Part shown: piece by piece, positions 15,341 to 22,444 of the stretch
Position numbering within the stretch: the first letter of the stretch is position 1
Layout: the number at the start of each line of letters is the position of its first letter
NCBI GenBank assembly: GCA_045576675.1
Contig: JAZNGX010000142.1
Coordinates: 1-23,437 of the forward strand
Direction: 5' to 3'
Length of the DNA: 23,437 nt
Origin: JAZNGX01 sp045576675
Lineage (GTDB): Bacteria > Bacillota > Clostridia > Monoglobales > Firm-18
Program-made: the position numbers and the translations under genes
Notes under the pieces: generated by a model
Seen by the model: only the letters and a program-made list of their open reading frames with translations
Database searches by the model: none
What the model was told of the DNA's origin: nothing

Positions 15341-15460
15341 CTGAAGGTGGAGGGTACTCCGGAGAATCTCATTTTAATGAGTGCCGAAGGTGCAAGGCTG
15401 GATTTCAGCTGAATCTCTCAGGCAAAAGGACGGAAGTTAATTCATCGGTTTTGATGAATT
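15341..15460 (+). promoter_or_regulatory. Glycine riboswitch, single aptamer
   Basis: The conserved glycine aptamer core is present in order. GGAGAAT lies at 15361-15367, then a hairpin CTCATT/AATGAG (15368-15381), GCCGAAGGTGCAA (15383-15395), and CTCTCAGGCAAAAGGACGG (15415-15433). TCCG (15358-15361) and CGGA (15431-15434) can close the P1 stem. Only one aptamer is seen instead of the tandem pair. An 8-bp hairpin follows (15439-15446 with 15453-15460), in the place where singlet glycine riboswitches carry a reduced ghost aptamer. The gene controlled is an alanine/glycine symporter, which fits. Confidence 0.9.
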
Positions 15461-15475
15461 TTGTCTGCTTGCATG

Positions 15476-15507
15476 AGAGTCCGGCAATTCTTGCCTGACT
15501 CTTTTTT
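15476..15507 (+). terminator. Riboswitch expression platform: terminator hairpin
   Basis: AGAGTC (15476-15481) pairs with GACTCT (15497-15502), and GGCAA (15483-15487) with TTGCC (15491-15495), separated by one mismatch and with a 3-base loop. A T run follows to 15507. The 5' side, TTGCATGAGAG (15469-15479), can instead pair with CTCTCAGGCAA (15415-15425) in the aptamer core, giving a candidate antiterminator. Confidence 0.85.
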
Positions 15508-15530
15508 ATTTTTTTTAAGGAGATGTAGTA

Positions 15531-17060
15531 ATGGGTATTTTAGGAACAATTGAGCATTACAATGGTATTATTAATACTTTTGTATGGACAACCTTAGGAC
15601 TTGTGTTGCTTATTAGTACAGGCGTGCTTACAACTATCGTAACAAAGTTCTTTCAGGTAACACACATTGGTATGTGGTGGAAGCATACTATCGGCAGTCT
15701 TTTCCACAAGGATGTTATCGGTCATTCAAAAGACAAGGCATCTATTTCACCTTTCCAGGCACTTTGTACCGCTTTGGCAGCAACTATCGGTGTTGGTAAT
15801 ATTGCCGGTGTGGCAGCGGCTATCTGTATTGGTGGTCCAGGTGCAGTTTTCTGGATGTGGGTTGCAGCATTTTTTGGTATGATGACAAACTATTCTGAAA
15901 ACGTTCTTGGTATTTTCTACCGCAGAAGAAATGTTGAGGGCGAATGGTCTGGTGGTGCTATGTACTATCTGCGTGATGGTCTTGGTGCTAAAAAAGGCTG
16001 CAAGCAGGTTGGTAAGATTCTTGCAGTTCTGTTCTCAATCTTTACTTTGCTTGCTTCATTTGGTATCGGTGCTATGGGTCAGATTAATAAAATCGTTGTA
16101 AATATTGAGTCTGCATTTAAAATTAATGCTTTGGCTAGTATTGAACTTTACGAAGGTGTTTCTGTTTATTCTGTAGTTCTTGGTGTAATTTTAGTTGTGA
16201 TTGCTGCACTTATAACACTTGGTGGTTTAAAGAGAATTGCAAACTTTGCTGAAAAAGTTGTACCTTTTATGGTTGTTTTGTTTGTGGCAGGCAGCTTGGT
16301 TATAATTGCGGTTAACTACGCAAACATCATTCCTGCTTTTAAAGCAATCTTTGTTACTGCGTTCAAGCCTATTGCTGCAGCAGGTGGTGTTGCCGGTGCG
16401 ACAATTTCTGTAGTTATTCAGCAGGGCTTTAAACGAGGCGTATTTTCAAACGAAGCAGGTCTTGGTTCATCTGTTATGGTACACTCTAATTCCAATATTA
16501 AGGAACCTGTAAAGCAAGGTATGTGGGGCATATTTGAGGTTTTTGCTGATACAATGGTTGTATGTACAATGACTGCTTTGGTTGTTTTAACTTCAGGCGT
16601 ATATGACCTTGCAACAGGTGTTGCGGCAGGCTCTGATGCAACATTGGTTGCCAATGCCTTTAACTCTGTATTTGGATTTGCAAATATAGGTGAGAAGTTT
16701 ATTGCAATTGCTATACTATTATTTGCGTTTACTACCGTTCTTGGTTGGGATCACTATGGTTCAAAGGCTTGGGAATACTTGTTTGGAACAAAGTCTGTGC
16801 CTGTATATAAGGTGATTCACCTTGTGACAATTATGTTTGGCGCGTTATTGACATCATCACTTGCCTGGGATATTTCAGATACATTTAACGGTCTTATGAT
16901 GATACCTAACCTTATTGGTGTAATTGTTCTTTCGGGAACTGTATATAAGATTACAAAGAATTACATAGACAGAATTGTTAAGAAAAAGGATATTAAGCCT
17001 ATGCTTTCTGCATTTGAAGATGTTCAGGCAGCACAGGAAAAAGCAATTAATGAAGAATAG
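15531..17060 (+). CDS. Alanine/glycine:cation symporter (AGCS family)
   Basis: A 509-residue inner-membrane amino acid importer driven by sodium or protons. The family signature is clear: ATIGVGNIAGVAAAICIGGP, then GAVFWMWVAAFFGMMTNYSE, followed by WSGGAMYYLRDGLG. About 11 transmembrane segments are visible. The stretch GGVAGATISVVIQQGFKRGV and FSNEAGLGSSVMVHSNSN is also typical. AAGGAG at 15517-15522 sets ATG 15531. The glycine riboswitch just upstream makes glycine the most likely substrate or regulator. The gene is monocistronic, with a strong hairpin after the stop. Confidence 0.94.
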   Translation: MGILGTIEHYNGIINTFVWTTLGLVLLISTGVLTTIVTKFFQVTHIGMWWKHTIGSLFHKDVIGHSKDKASISPFQALCTALAATIGVGNIAGVAAAICIGGPGAVFWMWVAAFFGMMTNYSENVLGIFYRRRNVEGEWSGGAMYYLRDGLGAKKGCKQVGKILAVLFSIFTLLASFGIGAMGQINKIVVNIESAFKINALASIELYEGVSVYSVVLGVILVVIAALITLGGLKRIANFAEKVVPFMVVLFVAGSLVIIAVNYANIIPAFKAIFVTAFKPIAAAGGVAGATISVVIQQGFKRGVFSNEAGLGSSVMVHSNSNIKEPVKQGMWGIFEVFADTMVVCTMTALVVLTSGVYDLATGVAAGSDATLVANAFNSVFGFANIGEKFIAIAILLFAFTTVLGWDHYGSKAWEYLFGTKSVPVYKVIHLVTIMFGALLTSSLAWDISDTFNGLMMIPNLIGVIVLSGTVYKITKNYIDRIVKKKDIKPMLSAFEDVQAAQEKAINEE

Positions 17061-17064
17061 AATT

Positions 17065-17100
17065 AAAACGGCTGTGGAAATGATTTTCTACAGCCGTTTT
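17065..17100 (+). terminator. Terminator after the AGCS symporter
   Basis: AAAACGGCTGTGGAAA (17065-17080 region) pairs with TTTTCTACAGCCGTTTT (17084-17100), a stem of about 16 bp with a very small loop. The A run on one side and T run on the other would let it work in both directions. Bases 17101-17206 hold nothing else I recognise beyond T-rich sequence. Confidence 0.88.
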
Positions 17101-17206
17101 CAGTTGGTTTCTTTGAATGTGGAAAACGCTTCCGTTAAAACTTCAATCGGTGGTTAATACATAATATTAATTTTTTATTTCTTTTATAGATTTTTTTGTT
17201 TTTATA

Positions 17207-17215
17207 TGTTATACT
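17207..17215 (+). promoter_or_regulatory. Possible extended -10 promoter of the metal permease operon
   Basis: TGTTATACT at 17207-17215 is an extended -10 element (TGn plus TATACT). No good -35 is seen 17 bases upstream. The predicted start at about 17222 leaves a very short leader in front of the AAAAGGAG ribosome binding site. Confidence 0.5.
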
Positions 17216-17237
17216 GATGCAAAAGGAGTGTAATTTT

Positions 17238-18059
17238 ATGGCACAGGCGTTGTATGACTTTTTTCTTGGATGGACAAGTTATGCTTTTATGAAAAATGCT
17301 TTTATTGCAATTTTGTTGATTACACCGGTTTTTGGATTGCTTGGAAGTATGATTGTTAACAATAAAATGGCATTTTTTTCTGATGCACTGGGGCACAGTG
17401 CTTTAACAGGTGCAGGTATAGGTGCGGTTCTGGGAATTTCAATGGTAGATGTGTCAATGGTTATATTTTCTGTTATATTTGCTGTTGGCATTGTTGCTAT
17501 AAAATATGCAGGAAAGGCGGCTATGGATACAACTATCGGTGTGTTTTCTTCAGTTGCTGTTGCACTTGGACTTGTGTTGCTTTCGGGCGTTGGATACAAC
17601 AAATATTCGTCTCTTATAGTGGGTGATATTTTAAGTATAACGCCAAACGAAACCATAATGCTTGTTGTATTGCTTACTGTTGTTATTGTGGTTTGGGGTT
17701 TGATGTACAAAAAGCTTATTCTTGTAAGCGTAAGCCCGTCTATTGCAATCAGCCGAGGAGTAAATATTATTGCTGTTGAGATGATATTCACTGTTCTTAT
17801 CGCATTTGTTGTTACCGTTTCGATTAAGTGGGTTGGACTTCTTATTATTAATTCTTTGTTTATTTTGCCTGCTGCATCTGCAAGATTGATTTCAAAGAAT
17901 ATGAGACAGTATATTGCTATGTGCATTGGTATTTCGTTGGTATGCGGCGTTGTGGGTTTGTTTACAGCTTTTCATGCAGGTACACCAGCCGGTGCTACGA
18001 TTTCTTTGTATTGCGGAGTTTTGTATTTTGCACTTTTTGTTATAAAGAAAAGGAGTTAG
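17238..18059 (+). CDS. ABC-3 family metal (zinc/manganese) transporter permease
   Basis: A 273-residue membrane protein of the ZnuB/MntC/TroC family with about eight or nine transmembrane segments. The family blocks are visible: GLLGSMIVNNKMAFFSDALG, HSALTGAGIGAVLG, and the late IKWVGLLIINSLFILPAASA, typical of metal permeases. AAGGAG at 17223-17228 puts the start at ATG 17238 (MAQALYDFFLGW). An upstream in-frame ATG at 17196 would have no ribosome binding site. No ATPase or binding protein is adjacent. The likely ATPase partner is at 10674-11348. Three bases separate it from the YcdB/SLH-like gene, so they form an operon. Confidence 0.9.
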   Translation: MAQALYDFFLGWTSYAFMKNAFIAILLITPVFGLLGSMIVNNKMAFFSDALGHSALTGAGIGAVLGISMVDVSMVIFSVIFAVGIVAIKYAGKAAMDTTIGVFSSVAVALGLVLLSGVGYNKYSSLIVGDILSITPNETIMLVVLLTVVIVVWGLMYKKLILVSVSPSIAISRGVNIIAVEMIFTVLIAFVVTVSIKWVGLLIINSLFILPAASARLISKNMRQYIAMCIGISLVCGVVGLFTAFHAGTPAGATISLYCGVLYFALFVIKKRS

Positions 18060-18062
18060 AAT

Positions 18063-19994
18063 ATGAAAAAAGCTTTTGTTCTGATATTTATGCTTTTGTT
18101 TTGCCGTGTTGCGTTTTGTAATGCAGATATTGCAGAAAATGCGGCAAAAATCATCAGGCTTGAAGAGTATAATACATATGATTGTGTTTTTGAAAACGGA
18201 ATGTATCATATAAAATATTATTTTGACGGCTATGAAAAAGAAGTAACGGCCAATGAATATGGAATTGTTACAAGCTATAATAAGATTTATAAAAAAAACA
18301 ACACTAAAGGATTGCCTGAAATCAGCAAAAATGATGCAAAAGGCAATGCAACTGTTTTTGTAACCACAGCTGCGGCTGATATAATGCCTGAAATTGACCT
18401 CAGTACAGCTGAGGTAACATACAATAATGACTTTAAGGTTGTGTTTTATCGTAAAACAGGCGGCATAGTATTTGACAGGAATTATCTTTCTGTCGGCGTA
18501 GACGGCAATAGTGGTGAAATTATCAGTTACGCAAGGGTTTTTGATAAAAGCATTGAATTTACAGATTTTGAAACTGTTGTCAGTCACGATGAAATTATAA
18601 AACGTTTTAAAGCTACCAACGGACTTGAACTCAGATACAATAAAAAAATGGTTAATGGTGTTGCGGTTGCGTATCCTGTTTACTGCGTTAATCCTGCGGA
18701 GTATTTCAATGCTGTAACCGGTCATACAATTGAAAACACTGTTCCTTTAACATATAAAAACTATTTTGATGTTACATCAATGTATGAAAAATCCATAACC
18801 GGCGGATATGAAGCTGCAAGTATTCTTACTGTTCCTGAAATTATAAGCAGCATACGTTCTATTGAAGAGCTTGGTATAACAAATGAATATTCTGTTGAGC
18901 GTGCAAGATATTTGAAAAATGATAACGGGAAATTTTTGATTGTTCTTGATTTTGTTAAAAATAACGATACGTTGGCGATTACAGTTGATGCACAAACAGG
19001 GGTTATTTGTGAGCTTAACGGTGTGCCTTCCGAAACTGATTTGGAATTAACGGATGAAGAAGTAAAAAACATAGTGCTTAATTATGTTCAGAAACATATG
19101 GGCGAGTATTATAAGAATATGCGTATAAGCTCTGTCGATTATGGTAATGTATCAGCGTTTTTGTTTGAAAGACTTGTATCGGGAATTCCGTTTAAAAGCA
19201 ACGGATTATGCATTGCTGCAGATAAATCGGGGAATATTACCAATATATCATTTATGTGGGAGGATATTGACTTCCCCTCAACTGAAAATATTATTCCGGT
19301 TGAAGAAGCCTATAAGGTATTTGAGGAAAAGTGTGATTTTAAATTAAGGTATCATTTGCATAATAACAGATATATTCCTGTGTATGCATTAAATCCGCTG
19401 ACTTCAGGCATAATTGATGCAGTCAGCGGAAATATTCTTACTTATGACGGCAAGGTAATGCAACCTAAAAAATACCTTGCTTACGTTGATCTCAACACAC
19501 ATTATTCAAAAATGTATGTTGAAAAAATGGCGGATTGTGATATTTATGTTTCAAGAGGCAATGTTGCGTTGGCAGAGCCTATAATACAAAAGGATTATCT
19601 GCTTTTGATTTCAGCATATTTGCCGTCAGGCAAACCGATAATTGAAAATTTTGGTGATATTACTGACGGTCAGCTTGAGATGCTTTATAATGCTTTTATT
19701 ACAGAGGGGGTTATAAAAGCAGAAGAGGTAGATTATGAAGGCTATGTAACGCGTGAAAAAGCAGTGGAATATCTTATAAAAACAATAGGATACGGTGATG
19801 TGGCAGATGCAGGTGAAATATTTTTAAGCCACTTCAGCGACATTGACAAGGCAGAAAGCACTCTTGTTGGCTATATTGAGCTTGCGCGTGCAATGGGATT
19901 GATTAATGGTAACGGCACTGAATTTATGCCTAAGGAGTATCTTTCAAATGGTGACAGTTTGATACTGATTTATAATTTTTTGTCAGGCAGGTAA
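18063..19994 (+). CDS. Secreted YcdB/YcdC-repeat protein with degenerate SLH-like C-terminus
   Basis: A 643-residue protein with an N-terminal signal sequence (KKAFVLIFMLLFC, predicted cleavage near residue 21). The body has PepSY/YcdB-like units such as LSVGVDGNSGEIISY and LAITVDAQTGVI. Two stretches resemble each other: LELRYNKK...YPVYCVNP (about residue 188 on) and FKLRYHLH...IPVYALNP (about 426 on). The C-terminal 120 residues hold two SLH-like units, at about 528-575 and 589-641 (HFSDID, GLINGNG, FMPKEYL). This suggests attachment to the cell wall, where it may bind or inhibit a protease or act in sporulation, as proposed for relatives. AAAGGAG before ATG 18063 is strong. It is not a lipoprotein by motif. 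The function is unknown. Confidence 0.75.
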   Translation: MKKAFVLIFMLLFCRVAFCNADIAENAAKIIRLEEYNTYDCVFENGMYHIKYYFDGYEKEVTANEYGIVTSYNKIYKKNNTKGLPEISKNDAKGNATVFVTTAAADIMPEIDLSTAEVTYNNDFKVVFYRKTGGIVFDRNYLSVGVDGNSGEIISYARVFDKSIEFTDFETVVSHDEIIKRFKATNGLELRYNKKMVNGVAVAYPVYCVNPAEYFNAVTGHTIENTVPLTYKNYFDVTSMYEKSITGGYEAASILTVPEIISSIRSIEELGITNEYSVERARYLKNDNGKFLIVLDFVKNNDTLAITVDAQTGVICELNGVPSETDLELTDEEVKNIVLNYVQKHMGEYYKNMRISSVDYGNVSAFLFERLVSGIPFKSNGLCIAADKSGNITNISFMWEDIDFPSTENIIPVEEAYKVFEEKCDFKLRYHLHNNRYIPVYALNPLTSGIIDAVSGNILTYDGKVMQPKKYLAYVDLNTHYSKMYVEKMADCDIYVSRGNVALAEPIIQKDYLLLISAYLPSGKPIIENFGDITDGQLEMLYNAFITEGVIKAEEVDYEGYVTREKAVEYLIKTIGYGDVADAGEIFLSHFSDIDKAESTLVGYIELARAMGLINGNGTEFMPKEYLSNGDSLILIYNFLSGR

Positions 19995-19998
19995 TAGA

Positions 19999-21300
19999 AT
20001 GAATGCAAAAGATATAGTGTATGAGCGTTTTATAGCTCCTTTGAAAAACAAAAAAACAGGCAACGTAGGTGTGGAGCTTGAGTTTCCTTTGATTAACCTT
20101 AACAAACAGCCGATTGATATCAGCTTTGCAAAAGGATATTTTGAGCATTTGCTTAAAACCGGATTTGAGTGTGAAGAATGTGATACAAATGGGTTTCCGG
20201 CATTTGTTGTAAATAAGTATGGCGATGTTGTGTCCTTTGATAATTCATATAACAACATTGAATTTTCGATGAATTATGGAGATGACCTTAATAAAATTGC
20301 CGACAGGTTTTATCAGATGTACAGGGATGCCTCGAAATATTTTGCTCAAAAGAATTATATAATTGCAGGAATTGGTTCTAATTTATATAAAGAATATATT
20401 GAACAGGCACACGTCAGCTATCCCGTGTATAATATGGTTGATGAGTTTTTGCACAAGTATGATAATGATAACACACACACTTATCCCGATTTTCCTGCAT
20501 ATTTATCGTCTGTGCAAACTCATCTTGATGTTGAGGCAGAAGCAGTTCCAATGGTTGCAGACTTATTTGCTAAAATAGATTTTTCGATGGCATATATTTT
20601 TGCAAATTCGTTGTCCTTTGACAACACGGAGCATTTGTGCTACCGTGATTATTTGTGGGAGAAAAGTGCGTTTGGTCTTTTGAACAACAATACTGGCAGC
20701 ATTGATGTCCCTTATGAAAATCTTGACGGCCTGGCAAAAAGCTATTTGGAAAGATCTTTATTTAACAGGATGAGAAATGGCAAATATGAGATTTTTGAAC
20801 CTGTTTCAGTTGAAGAATATTATACGCGTGATGATGCACTTGCAACTGATATACATCAATTTTTGTCATTCAGAAATATTGAGGTTACTGCCCGCGGTAC
20901 TGTTGAAGTACGAAGCACCTGCACACAGCCTCTGGCAGACGCGTTTGCACCGGTTGCCTTTTATTTGGGCATTGCAAACAACTTTGAATATGCCTTAAAT
21001 ATCGTTAATGAGTTTTTTGAAAAGTGTGGCATTACGCAGAAAAATTCTGAATTAAGGCATATGGCAATAAAGGGAATATTGCCTGATAATATTTCAGAGG
21101 ATGCGTTAAAGAGCTTCTTGAAATCGCTGATAGATATATCGGTTTCGGGTTTGCAAAAACGTTCAAAGAATGAGGAAAGCTTTGTGTTGTCGCTATACGA
21201 CAGAGCAGAAGCGTTAATGTGTCCGGCAAAGATGATTAAACAAAGGTTGTCACGCGGCGAAAGCCTTGAAGCAATTATAAAAGAGTTTTCAAAAAATTAA
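19999..21300 (+). CDS. Glutamate-cysteine ligase family protein (gamma-glutamylcysteine synthetase-like)
   Basis: A 433-residue cytoplasmic protein of the GCS2/carboxylate-amine ligase fold. Supporting motifs are GVELEFP (24-30), with the metal-binding glutamates expected at ExE, SVQTHLDV (171-178), and ARGTVEVRSTCTQP (298-311), the usual arginine-rich substrate segment. The likely reaction is ATP-dependent joining of glutamate to cysteine, the first step of glutathione-type thiol synthesis. No gshB is visible in the window. The start ATG 19999 follows the stop of the SLH-like gene by 4 bases, with GGCAGG (19986-19991) as a moderate ribosome binding site. A cysteine synthase lies 1.1 kb downstream. 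Another gamma-glutamyl or carboxylate-amine ligase activity remains possible. Confidence 0.75.
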   Translation: MNAKDIVYERFIAPLKNKKTGNVGVELEFPLINLNKQPIDISFAKGYFEHLLKTGFECEECDTNGFPAFVVNKYGDVVSFDNSYNNIEFSMNYGDDLNKIADRFYQMYRDASKYFAQKNYIIAGIGSNLYKEYIEQAHVSYPVYNMVDEFLHKYDNDNTHTYPDFPAYLSSVQTHLDVEAEAVPMVADLFAKIDFSMAYIFANSLSFDNTEHLCYRDYLWEKSAFGLLNNNTGSIDVPYENLDGLAKSYLERSLFNRMRNGKYEIFEPVSVEEYYTRDDALATDIHQFLSFRNIEVTARGTVEVRSTCTQPLADAFAPVAFYLGIANNFEYALNIVNEFFEKCGITQKNSELRHMAIKGILPDNISEDALKSFLKSLIDISVSGLQKRSKNEESFVLSLYDRAEALMCPAKMIKQRLSRGESLEAIIKEFSKN

Positions 21301-21301
21301 C

Positions 21302-21330
21302 TTGTATATTATTTGTATTTATGTTACAAT
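21302..21330 (+). promoter_or_regulatory. Promoter of ruvX
   Basis: TTGTAT (21302-21307) and TACAAT (21325-21330) have a 17-base spacer, and TGT (21322-21324) before the -10 forms an extended element. It begins just after the stop codon of the ligase gene, so ruvX is a separate unit. The predicted start is about 21337. Confidence 0.7.
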
Positions 21331-21357
21331 ATAGAAAGAAAGGAAATGCTTGCTTTT

Positions 21358-21783
21358 ATGAAGATAATCGGAGTGGATTTCGGTGAAGTAAGAACTGGTA
21401 TAGCTGTAAGTGATGTTCTTGGAATTACTGCACAGGGAGTCGGTACTGTTTATGGAAGAAATCCTGAAAAGGTAGCTGAAAAGGTCGTGCAGTATATTGA
21501 GGAGTATAATGCACAGCTTATAGTTGTTGGCTTGCCGAAAAATATGGATAATTCCATAGGCTTCAGAGGGGAGGCAACACTTTCGTTTGTTGAAATACTT
21601 AAAACAAAAACACAGTGTGAAATTGTACTATGGGACGAAAGACTGTCAACTGTCAGTGCAATAAGAACTCTGAATGAAACAAATACAAGAGGTGAAAAAC
21701 GAAAGGCAGTGGTTGATACTGTTGCCGCTTGTATTATTTTACAAAACTATCTTGATTTTAAAGGAGGAGCAAAAAATGAGTGA
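21358..21783 (+). CDS. ruvX: Holliday junction resolvase-like / 16S rRNA processing nuclease RuvX (YqgF)
   Basis: A 141-residue RNase H-fold protein of the YqgF/RuvX family, linked to pre-16S rRNA 5' end processing and proposed as a junction resolvase. GVDFGEVRTGIAVSD (residues 5-19) holds the first catalytic aspartate. LIVVGLPKNMD, WDERLSTVSA (second acidic site) and VVDTVAACIILQNYL (third) complete the active site. I prefer ATG 21358 over ATG 21346, since homologues begin at this methionine and AAAGGA (21339-21344) is only 1 base from the earlier ATG. The stop overlaps the next gene by 8 bases. Confidence 0.9.
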   Translation: MKIIGVDFGEVRTGIAVSDVLGITAQGVGTVYGRNPEKVAEKVVQYIEEYNAQLIVVGLPKNMDNSIGFRGEATLSFVEILKTKTQCEIVLWDERLSTVSAIRTLNETNTRGEKRKAVVDTVAACIILQNYLDFKGGAKNE

Positions 21784-22066
21784 AGAAATGAAGAATGATA
21801 ACATTATCGAATTAACAGATGAAGAAACAGGTGAATCAGTGCTTTTTGAGCATCTTGATACAATTGAACATAACGGCAAAGAATATTTTGTATTAACTGA
21901 TTATTATGAAGAGCCGCAGGAAGAAAGCGATGTTTATGTGATGACAATCGTTGTTGATGATGAAGGTGAAGAAACACTTGAAATCGTTGAGGATGATGCT
22001 GAGGTTGCTGAAATTTTTGCAATGTTCAAAGAACGTGTTGGCGACGAATTTGAGTTTTTAGATTAA
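21776..22066 (+). CDS. DUF1292 domain-containing protein (YrzB-like)
   Basis: A 96-residue, very acidic protein with the DUF1292 pattern: IIELTDEETGESVLFEHLDT, then GKEYFVLTDYYE and a final FAMFKERVGDEFEFLD. It overlaps ruvX by 8 bases, and AAAGGAGGA at 21760-21768 is an excellent ribosome binding site for ATG 21776. The pair ruvX-DUF1292 matches yrrK-yrzB of Bacillus. No function is established. The small size and acidity suggest a protein-binding role, which is inference. Confidence 0.88.
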   Translation: MSEEMKNDNIIELTDEETGESVLFEHLDTIEHNGKEYFVLTDYYEEPQEESDVYVMTIVVDDEGEETLEIVEDDAEVAEIFAMFKERVGDEFEFLD

Positions 22067-22079
22067 TAGGTTAAGTAAT

Positions 22080-22117
22080 ACAAAGCAGATGTTGTAGAAT
22101 GTCTGCTTTGTGTTTTT
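22080..22117 (+). terminator. Terminator of ruvX-DUF1292
   Basis: ACAAAGCAGA (22080-22089) pairs with TCTGCTTTGT (22102-22111), leaving a 12-base loop, and a T run follows to 22118. It lies 14 bases after the DUF1292 stop. Confidence 0.9.
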
Positions 22118-22137
22118 TGGCACGCCCGAAGGGATTC
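22114..22137 (-). repeat. Copy of the tRNA-Arg 3' end
   Basis: These 24 bases are identical to 22246-22269, which contain the 3' end of the tRNA-Arg gene (half of the T arm, the acceptor strand and CCA) plus five bases beyond. The copies are in the same orientation, 132 bases apart. No tRNA body accompanies this copy. Confidence 0.9.
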
Positions 22138-22203
22138 CCCTAAAGGGCCGGTCGAAAAGCCTTGATCTGCCACCGGCAGCGGCTTTTCTCCTTTGAATCC
22201 CTT
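22129..22203. repeat. GC-rich nested inverted-repeat element
   Basis: A 75-base structure with nested arms: AAGGGATTC (22129-22137) with GAATCCCTT (22195-22203), AAAGG (22142-22146) with CCTTT (22190-22194), GAAAAGCC (22154-22161) with GGCTTTTC (22181-22188), and CTGCC (22167-22171) with GGCAG (22175-22179). GCCGGT (22147-22152) can also pair with ACCGGC (22172-22177). It is far richer in G and C than its surroundings. Its left end is the tRNA-Arg T-arm sequence. It has no coding potential. It could be a small non-autonomous repeat or a structured RNA. Confidence 0.75.
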
Positions 22204-22204
22204 G

Positions 22205-22249
22205 AAAAACAAAAAAGATAACCCTTACCTGCGGTAAGAATTATCTTTT
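22205..22249 (-). terminator. Terminator of the tRNA-Arg gene
   Basis: AAAAAGATAA (22212-22221) pairs with TTATCTTTTT (22241-22250), and inside CTTACC (22224-22229) pairs with GGTAAG (22233-22238). Read on the - strand, a T-rich run follows. It starts directly at the CCA end of the tRNA gene. Confidence 0.85.
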
Positions 22250-22326
22250 TGGCACGCCCGAAGGGATTCGAACCCCTGACCTTTTGGTTCGTAGCCAAAC
22301 ACTCTATCCAGCTGAGCTACGGGCGC
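22250..22326 (-). tRNA. tRNA-Arg (anticodon ACG)
   Basis: On the - strand the 77-base gene folds as a full cloverleaf. The acceptor GCGCCCG pairs with CGGGCGT (first pair G-U). The D arm contains GCTCAGCTGGATAGAGT. The anticodon stem TTTGG/CCAAA has the loop CTACGAA (anticodon at 22290-22292), and the T arm is AGGGG-TTCGAAT-CCCTT. The discriminator is G and CCA is encoded. The ACG anticodon, with A34 converted to inosine, reads the CGU/CGC/CGA codons. It runs against the surrounding genes and has its own promoter and terminator. Confidence 0.97.
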
Positions 22327-22343
22327 ATCTCGCAACGACAAAT

Positions 22344-22372
22344 ATTATAGCATAGTTTTTTTGAAAAAGCAA
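22344..22372 (-). promoter_or_regulatory. Promoter of the tRNA-Arg gene
   Basis: Read on the - strand, TTGCTT (22367-22372) and TATAAT (22344-22349) are separated by 17 bases, with TGC before the -10 forming an extended element. The predicted start is a few bases before the mature 5' end at 22326. Bases 22373-22444, before cysK, are A/T-rich and show no clear + strand promoter. Confidence 0.8.
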
Positions 22373-22444
22373 GTGTTTTTTCAAAAAATATTTATAAAAA
22401 TATGTATTGATGTGCAAGTGATAATAAAAAAGGACGTGGATTGT

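Noticed and set aside
17279..18725. Long open frames on the - strand (215 and 277 codons) across the permease and SLH-like genes
   Set aside because: They lie opposite well-supported genes, show no family motifs and have cysteine- and isoleucine-rich shadow composition.
22373..22444. T-box or other cysteine-responsive leader before cysK
   Set aside because: The space is only about 70 bases of A/T-rich sequence with no T-box sequence or stem-loop set.
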